Of a stretch of DNA of 64,000 nt, positions 56,604 through 64,000 are shown one piece after another. Within the stretch, counting starts at the first letter, position 1; every line of letters starts with the position of its first letter. Source of the DNA: Gnetum montanum (Eukaryota > Streptophyta > Gnetopsida > Gnetales > Gnetaceae); the NCBI GenBank assembly GCA_015680685.1, contig MNCI01004659.1:109853-173852 (forward strand), given 5' to 3'. The position numbers and the translations under genes were made by a program. The notes under the pieces were generated by a model that was given only the letters and a program-made list of their open reading frames with translations, searched no databases and was not told the DNA's origin.

Positions 56604-59600
56604 TCATCCTTTTGACAAAGGTGGTGGTGATGGAGGAACAGCAAAGTAATCATCGTCATCATCAAATACATCATCTAGACCAGTTGTAAAATTTCCATTC
56701 TCCTCGTCTGTAGAAGAAAGTGAAGATCCCATCCATAACTTGAAGCCTTGATTTATACGCCTCTCTACTTCGGCTTGCGGTAGATCTGCAGAAGCCTCTA
56801 ACAACTCAACCCCAATGATGGGATTGCCAAATTGCTGTCCTTCATCGAGAATTAGAGCCGCCTTACGCCTCAAGAAAACTACAGAGCCTCCAAACAGAAT
56901 AGCAAGGCTCCAACTGATAACTTGATAGCACCGGAACAGAATAGCAGAGCATTCACTTTGCAAATTTAAAATAACAGATCCTAAAAGAAGTGCAAACAAC
57001 CCAAAAGCAACAGCAAAGCAACCATTGAGAATTGAAAGAAACCGAACACCTCCTGCAAGAAACACAAACAAGATATCATAATTTCTACGAATCATTAAGT
57101 TACATTGTAGTAACAGCAAACGAGAATTTATGCAGCCAGCGTCGTAGTGTTGCCAAAGGCTACGACTAGTTTAGCTAGGAAGATTTTACCTACAGGATGC
57201 GGCTTTTAGGTGAGATACGTTTTTTAAACATTTGAGAGAAACATTTTTTGAAAAAATGTGGTACTGAAAAAAAAAAACATTTTCAACATCCTCATCATGG
57301 TAAGTTATAAAAAGAAGAAACGGGAGGATTAAGCACTAATAAAAAGAGAATTGCAGAACACACAGAACCCGACCAGAATTGCAGTGTAGGAACAGCAACC
57401 AAAACAGAATTGCTGAAAAACACACATTTTTATCAAAGCAATATTGTAACGATTATTATGTTTACAACATCGTCGACACGAACATTTTTTTTTTGAAAGC
57501 AATGGCGTAACAGTGATAATCAAAAGCAACTAATGAAGCCGATTCATCCATGCAATCCAAATCTATTAGCATTATCATGACAAGAGAAGCTAAGCTAAAG
57601 GCTGAACGCTCAAACAAAATTATTCGAAAGAAAACTAAGAGAAACTGTGTCCGATGCGGAGCTGAAAGAACAGAGAGGAAGAGATGGAATCTAGAAGTAA
57701 CGTACTTATTCAAAAGTGACGACGATGATGACGGCAATGATTGCATTGGTTCAAAGCGGTTATTAGAATGTTTCAGGTTTGTAGTATTAGAATATTTCAG
57801 TTTTATGTGACATAAGAAACACCCAATTTCATCCAGTAAAATCATCAACTATAGTCGAGAAGTACAATGCACAAGTGAGAGAAGGCGTTTTGTAGGGACC
57901 CCATATATCACAATGAATTGGCTGAAAAGGTGCAGTGCTTGGAATCTTAAAGCTTGAGCAACATTTAAAAGGTGTTGAGCAACATTTAAAAGGTGTTAAA
58001 GTTTTTGCTCAACTACACCATTTTGTTGCATTAGAAACACAACTGCGTTGATGATCAATACCATTTTGTTGCATTAGAAACACAACTGCGTTGATGATAA
58101 AAAGAATGCATACTGAATTCAATATCATTATCACTTCAAATTTGTTGGACTTTATGACCAAATTGTGTTTCAACTAATGTGCAAGAGGATTTTAATAGAA
58201 AACAAGTTAACCATATGATCAGTTGCTCCAGTATCAAGGATCCATGATGTTGAATCATTGACTGCAGCTAGGCAGAGAGAAATACCTGAAGAATTTGTTT
58301 CTGGTTGTAACCTACCTGCTTGATTTGTGAGAGAGTATGATAAACTTTCTTACTATCATGCCCTCTAACCAAATTTGCATTTGCAGCAAAGTATCCTCTT
58401 TTGTGCCCAAGAGGATATCCATATTAGAATCTTTCAGGTTTGCAGTATTAGAATATTTCAGTTTCAAGCATTATTTCTAATGGTATTGTAATAGTAATGA
58501 TCCTACTTTGTAAATTTCCTCTACCAAGTGTTCTGCCATTGTAAATTTCCTCTGCCCAGTGTTCTGCCATTGTAAAGTTTTTTATCCTTCTTTATACATT
58601 CTTTAGATGGTTTCCATTCAACCTCCACTCAAGAATTGTATAAATATATGTACTGTGTAAACCTGAAAATGCATATCTACAGCATTATCTTCTGCCTAAT
58701 TACATTTTCTTTTCCATTGCTCTCCATTTTGACATAGTATCAAAGAATGGTTTATAAATTCTTTGGATGGTTTTCATTCAGCCTCCACTCAAAAATTGTA
58801 TATATATATGTACTGCATAATTACATTTTCTTTTCCATTGCTCTCCATTTTGACATGGTATCATAGCATGGTTTTCTTTTCCATTGCTCTCCATTTTGAC
58901 ATGGTATCATAGCATGGTTTTCTTTTCCATTGCTCTCCATTTTGACATGGTATCATAGCATGGTTCTTTAATTTTTTGGTTTGCAGATTCATTTTGCTAG
59001 CATGCAATCATTTCATTGTTGCAGGAACATTTTTATAATGGCATATTCTCAAGCTCTAAGGCACAAATCACTCATTTGTGAACACTGTGGATGGATAGGC
59101 CACACCATTGCAAAATGTTACAAGCTTCATAGATATCCTCCTGGTGGATACTTTGCTGCAAGTGCATTGGTTAGAGGGCACGATAGTAAGAAAGTTTCGT
59201 CATTCTCTCTCATAAATCACACAGGTTTGTTTCTAGTTGTAAGGTACCTGTTTGATTTGTGAGAGAGAATGACAAAACTTTTTTACTATCGTGCCCTCTA
59301 ATTAAATTTGCATTTGCAGCAAAATATCCTCTTTTGTGCCCAAGAGGATATCCATGAAACTTGTAACATTTTGCAATGGTGTAGCCTGTCCATCCACAGT
59401 GTTCACAAATGAGTCATCCGTGCCTTAAAGCTTAAGAAGACGCCATTATGAAAATGTTCCTACAACAATGAAATGATCGCACACTAGCAAAATGAATCTG
59501 GAAACCAAAAAATTAAAGAACCATGCTCTGATACAGTATCAAAATGGAGAGCAATGAAAAAGAAAATGTAATTAGGCATAAGAGAATGTTGTAGATCTGC

Positions 59601-62600
59601 ATTTTCAGGTTTATGCAGTACATATATTTATACAATTCTTGAGGGGAAGTTGAATAGAAGCCATCCAAAAAATGTATAGAGGATAAGAAACTTTACAATG
59701 GCAGACCACTCAGCAGAGGAAATTTACAAAGTAGGATCATTACCATTACAATACCATTAGAAATAATGCTCAAAACTGAAATATTCTAAATACTGCAAAC
59801 CTGAAACATTCTAATAGCAGTATTGAGTAGGTTTGGACATGGGTTGAGCAGTTGCAAAAATTGCTAGACCCATCACAAGAACAGGATTTAACAGACTTTT
59901 AGTAAGTTAAAAGACTAGATATATTTGAGTGTTACTAATTATGAATGGTAGTTGGCCTCTTGACCAAAATGATGATGAATAAGGTGAATTGTTTACGAAA
60001 GACTGCTTGGATATTATGTCACTTTAATAACATCTGCTGTACCCAAAAAGAACAAGTTCATAATTATGGGCGATGGATGTGAACTTTGAAGTAACATCTC
60101 AAATATATCTTTGGCATACAGGATGCATCTCAGACATTGATTAGTCTGTTGAAGATGTTCTCTGGACTGCAGTTCGAATAATTTGTACAAGTTTTTTTGC
60201 TTACCCTCATGTCAAAAGTGCCATACCTAGTATGGTTGTATCCGAATAGAGATAATTTCATGTTCAAAAACATTCTGCGAGTGTTTTCCACATCATCCAC
60301 ACAAAAATCTGTCACATCCTAATTCAAGGTCTTTAAACATCCGAATGAATTTTAGAACAGTATCTTAAATATCTAGAGTGTTTTCCCACATCTCAGTCTG
60401 CAAATATTTCGACAATCCAGCGTTGTGTATTTTTATTATGGCAAATATATCCTACATAATTTCTCCCTCCAGTCTATAAAGGAAAAAACCTTCTGACAAG
60501 TTAAAATGTCATTTTTTAGTCATACCGGCTTTTTGAATAAACCGTGACAATTCTGTTTATATTTAGTATCATGAATCTTCAATTACATCGTCAATATCTA
60601 GTCTCTATCAATGTCTTCTATAAAACCAATAAGAGCATGTTCAACTTGTAAGCTTATTGCTTTATAAGCAACATTTTGCAAGTTTGGCTTGCACTTGAAG
60701 CACTGCTATGTTTGTTATGCTATTTCCTGAGTTCTACCCAACTATTGTCCCAAACCCTTCAACCTGGAGATACATATAGAAGTTTCATTTCTGATAACCC
60801 ATCACTACAATGTTTGTTATGTTATTGCATGTGTTCTAACTAGCTATTGTGCCAGTCCCTTTAACCACCTGGAGATGCATATGGAAGTTTCATTCCTGAT
60901 AACCCTTCCCGTACAATGCTCCTTATCAAAATTGCAATGTATTTTTTCCTAATCATTATATACTTTATAGTGATGACATCTTATCTCTTCATGTTTGCAA
61001 TATTGCACTCTAGTCACAGAGAATTCTCTCTTATCGTTATCAAATGCTCTAAAGCACTGGTTTCAAAGGTGAGATGATATGAACCACGAAGCTATGTATA
61101 TTTCTCTATTGTTTATCTACTTTTGTGTTGCGAATCAATCAAAGATCGTATCGTCCTCATTGTCAGTTTCTTCCTTTTTCTTTCCTATCATTATTTTCTA
61201 GTTCTTCCTATCCGAGATTAATTGCTTTTAACTCATTAAATACTCAGAAAATCTTTAAAACAACATGCACCAAAAAATTCACCATCAACCACTAATACAG
61301 GGAACCTAGAATGCCAAAACCATTGGATAAAATGTACAAACAAAAATTAGTAATTTTTTGCATCCCATTTGCAGGGTTTCCACTAATCAGTTTTGAGCAG
61401 AAGTAGCAAAGTCAGAATTATAGAAATAAGGAGCATCTTTCGGAGAACTCAATAGCAACACTAAATATAGGTAGACTAGTCAAACCTACCACGTTTGGAA
61501 GCACAGCATCCATTCTCAACAATCATTAAACAATCATGCCTTCGAGGTGCGGTATAAGCAACTGCTATACCTGTAAAATCATAAATAATAGTAAAAATTA
61601 TTAACAAACCTTAACATTTACATAAAAATGGAATATAGCAACTGTTTCAGCAAAAGAAAATTTATTTTAAAAAACAAATGTCGGACAGGCAATTTTAGAT
61701 GCTTCACCAGTAGAAGACAAGATGACTTGTCATCTAATATGTTTCAGTCATGTCGTAGGAGACCAAGACTGATTCTTAATTCAAGTGGAGGTAAACCAAA
61801 GAAAAGGTACACCAAGAAAGATATGAATGAGATTGTGGAAATACATGACAGTAAATAAACGGAACGGTATAACTAAGGGTGGACAATTGTAGCAGAACAA
61901 CACAAATACAGGCAACTCAATGTGGATGAAATAACACTCAGATCGCACCAGCAGAAAAGGTTGACCACTAGATCAGGTATGCATCTGTGATTCAAATATC
62001 GAAAACCCAACAAGATGACAGATTGAAGGCTTATACCAACAAAGAGGTCTGAAAAGTAATAGGCTGTATGATCCAATGCCTGTTGAATTCTTTAATATCC
62101 TGCGAGAAAATATAGTCACTTTAGTGGGGGAAAAAATGAGGAACAAAGAGAAAAAAGGATTTGCTCAACAATATTTTGGATGAGAAGGAATCAAATCACC
62201 AAGACCCTGTACATGGACATAGGACGTAACCCAGATCTCTGGATTCCCCGGAATTATTTTGGAAATTAACAATTTCTCTATTTTTCCCTCTCCTGCAGTA
62301 TTCATAAACTTTGCATTTTCATTTCTTCCTGCCATGATTTTAATAGTTTCTGATTGCTCTCCCCTTCTCCTGGAGGCTCAATGCTCATCCTGCCAACCAA
62401 ACCCCAGTAGGGCCAACAGATGAATGAAAACCTAACCTCATTTCAAATCCACTGCTACTCTAAAGGTTGCATTGTCTTTCTGACATCTCTAGCAATAGGT
62501 AGAAACAGCTACATGAGGTTGACAACTAAAGTATAACATATAGCCCTTTATGATCCAGTATTTGAGTAGGCATCAATACCAGATAGGAGCAAAAACCGAT

Positions 62601-64000
62601 GCCTAGGACTTAGGATGAGGCATGCTTTCATCTTATTGTAAATTTCAAAAAAAAAAAGTTATTAACAGGTTTTTATTTTTTAAAAAAATATCAATGAAAG
62701 AGAAATTCTCTGTGGGTTAAAGAGAAAGTTAAATAGAAAGTAACCTGCAAGCAAGAACACCAACGAGACAGCAAAAAGAATGCCAGTGGGCAAGAAAATG
62801 ACGAACCAAATATACTTCACAGCCTCATCTTCTGTGTACCTGTATACAAAAAAAGAAGAAGAAAAAATACAACTTCATAAAAAATTTTGTCCTTAAAAAC
62901 TCGCTTGTAATTCCAATCCATTAAAGCTAAATTTTTTAAGACCATTAAGGTAAAAAGAGGAAGAAAGCAAATGCATGGAGAGACGGGCATTACAAAACTA
63001 AAACCAAATCAGTCAAACATCTTACAAAATTATCTAAGACAATTTCATATAGTGGAGAAACGTAGAAACACTGGCACAGATATTACTTATAAGAAAAGTC
63101 TACTGTAGATCAAACAAGTCAGAACACATGAACGGATACTTGTATTAAAATTTTAAATAAAATAATAATAAATTATTTTTAAAAATATCAAAACTTAAAT
63201 CAATCATGTAAATTTAAAAAGAAAAAAACTCACAAATTTTGACAAGTAACGTAAAATTTTAAGGGGAATATATAACGTGCGGAGACCGAACTAAAAGGTA
63301 TTGAACGTGGCGTCAGAGAGGAAATTTTGTTAATCTTCAATTTTAAGACTTACATGAATCGAAAACATCGTATTCAAGTAGAAAATAGAATAAAAATTTA
63401 TAGAGTTGCAAAAATTGAAACATCCAACTTGTAATATCAAAATCTTGAGACCCAAATTCTAAAAGATTCAAAACTATACTATATAACAGTGAAATGTATA
63501 TGCTTGAATAAACAGGAGATAAATCCTTCTAAAAGAGAGGAAATCCATAAAAATTGACAAGCAAACTGTTCAAGTACAAGTCAGAAACATCCGGGAACTA
63601 AAAACATAACATGATTAGAAACTCTTTAAGAGAGACATTTGTAGACATTTAAAAACAAAAAACATGTTCTCGAACAGGATAAATTCATAAGCTCACGTAG
63701 ATTTAAAAACATCTTTGGAAGAAAATCGCAGAAACTAAAAAGCACCTGAAAGCGAAGCCAGGGAGGGTTTGAATAGGAATCTTATGACAGAAAGGCCGTT
63801 CTCCGGACGGCGAGTAGACAACCTTGATTGTAAGCAATGCATGAACAATGAACACAATCCATATCAACGTGACGACGGCCATGACGAGCGGCTTCTGCAA
63901 GCGCGGCCATGCCTTCTGTTCTTCATCGAGAGCCTCGTATTCCTCCTTCGGCATAAAAGCCTGCCTCAGCGCACCGCTAAGCAGGGCACTTCTGCCGCTC
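56604..64000 (-). CDS. Four-pass membrane protein, 5' end beyond window; CDS complement(join(56604..57052,61490..61570,62745..62839,63746..>64000))
   Basis: Four exons fit with consistent phase and GT-AG borders. From the first Met in the window (63954) the protein is about 277 residues. The frame stays open for 15 more codons to the window edge (SGRSALLSGALRQAF), so the true start may lie outside. Predicted membrane segments are VMAVVTLIWIVFIVHALL (exon 1), YIWFVIFLPTGILFAVSLVF (exon 2), LNGCFAVAFGLFALLLGSVI and VISWSLAILFGGSVVFL (exon 4). Exon 3 carries GIAVAYTAPRRHDCLMIVEN and a Cys pair. The C-terminal tail is hydrophilic, with an acidic cluster (DDVFDDDDDYF) and PPSPPPLSKG, probably cytosolic. 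I do not recognise the family and assign no function. Introns from 3' to 5' are about 4.4 kb, 1.2 kb and 0.9 kb; the largest holds copia debris. The frame looks intact and expressed. Confidence 0.8.
57760..58440 (-). pseudogene. Ty1/copia integrase and protease fragments
   Basis: On the minus strand, WILDTGATDHMV (copia protease active-site block) lies near 58205-58250 and FQPIHCDIWGPYKTPS (start of the copia integrase core) lies near 57890-57940. The intervening region is short, so the fragment is internally deleted. A zinc-knuckle-like stretch with KRGYFAANANLVRGHDSKK lies near 58345-58405. Confidence 0.8.
58425..59830. mobile_element. Two truncated copia elements arranged tail to tail
   Basis: The plus copy has an LTR (about 58425-58735, TATA-like TATAAATATATG near 58639), then PBS-like TGGTATCA, then gag zinc knuckle CEHCGWIGHTIAKCYK at 59070-59120. 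The minus copy has zinc knuckle CEHCGWTGYTIAKCYK near 59345-59400 and LTR sequence 59530-59830 (GGATCATTACCATTACAATA against the plus copy's complement). Arms of several hundred bases meet near 59260, giving a large imperfect palindrome within the intron. Confidence 0.8.
58826..58963 (+). repeat. 46-bp tandem trimer spanning a copia LTR/PBS junction
   Basis: Three near-identical 46-bp units start at 58826, 58872 and 58918. Each contains CATTGCTCTCCATTTTGACA (LTR end) followed by TGGTATCATAGCATGG (PBS). A related single copy with AGTATCAAAGAATGG lies at 58736-58750. Confidence 0.95.
60709..60915. repeat. 102-bp tandem duplication
   Basis: TGTTTGTTATG at 60709 and again at 60811 begins two diverged units that share ACCTGGAGATACATATAGAA / ACCTGGAGATGCATATGGAA and TTCATTTCTGATAACCC / TTCATTCCTGATAACCC. 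It is intronic and noncoding. Confidence 0.88.

Larger units (their letters stand above)
57053..61489 (-). other. Largest intron of the membrane-protein gene
   Basis: Bounded by donor GTAGGT (sense strand, 61489 downward) and acceptor TTCTTGCAG (ending at 57053). It holds inverted Ty1/copia remnants (57760-59830), a 46-bp tandem trimer (58826-58963) and a 102-bp tandem pair (60709-60915). Outside these nothing coding was recognised. Confidence 0.75.

Noticed and set aside
57329-57848. Minus-strand ORFs upstream of the last exon of the membrane-protein gene
   Set aside because: They lie in the large intron beyond a good acceptor site (TTGCAG ending at 57053) and show no conserved protein features.

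Overview
This window looks like nuclear DNA of a seed plant with a large, repeat-rich genome. A conifer or other gymnosperm seems likely, but that is inference from gene sparsity, long introns and old nested retrotransposons; no species marker was recognised. Only two host genes are supported: a two-exon F-box gene (5979-8640, plus) and a four-exon, four-pass membrane-protein gene (56604 to beyond 64000, minus). Almost everything between them is mobile DNA.

Layout. 1-5260: a partial LTR, then two LINE reverse-transcriptase remnants in head-to-head orientation, the right one split by two solo LTRs (2786-3563 and 3683-4700) that each keep a perfect 5-bp target-site duplication (TSD). 5261-8640: upstream repeats, a G-box and the F-box gene. 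8641-11150: spacer, a 379-base assembly gap and another LINE fragment. 11222-55800: an old long-hairpin element split by one very large nest of retrotransposons. 55801-56603: short tandem repeats. 56604-64000: the membrane-protein gene, whose largest intron carries inverted Ty1/copia remnants.

The nest was unpicked from TSDs. Element B (Ty3/gypsy, plus strand, 11326-55319, TSD GTGGG) lies in the hairpin element. Element C (Ty3/gypsy, minus, 11889-24476) lies in B's 5' LTR. Element E (Ty1/copia, plus, 36035-54554, 3' end lost) lies in B's 3' LTR. Element D (gag-only, plus, 37562-43897, TSD TTGTG) and element A4 (Ty3/gypsy, minus, 44728-54470, TSD GAGGT) both lie inside E's gag frame. A, B, C and D are one lineage. 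They share LTR ends TGATGA...TCATCA, related gag proteins, a primer-binding site (PBS) derived from a tRNA-Asp type (clear in A4 and B, degenerate in C and D) and, in B and C, an extra ORF after pol, as in Athila-type elements. All coding regions in the nest carry stops or frameshifts.

The observation most worth following is a stem-loop in the R region of all four gypsy LTR families. It pairs ATCTTTATT with AATAAAGAT and so places the poly(A) signal in its 3' arm; family D shows a matched one-base shortening of both arms. Other leads are a conserved two-block noncoding module after pol with nearly fixed spacing, short repeat arrays just upstream of the LTR TATA boxes, and the gag-only element D.
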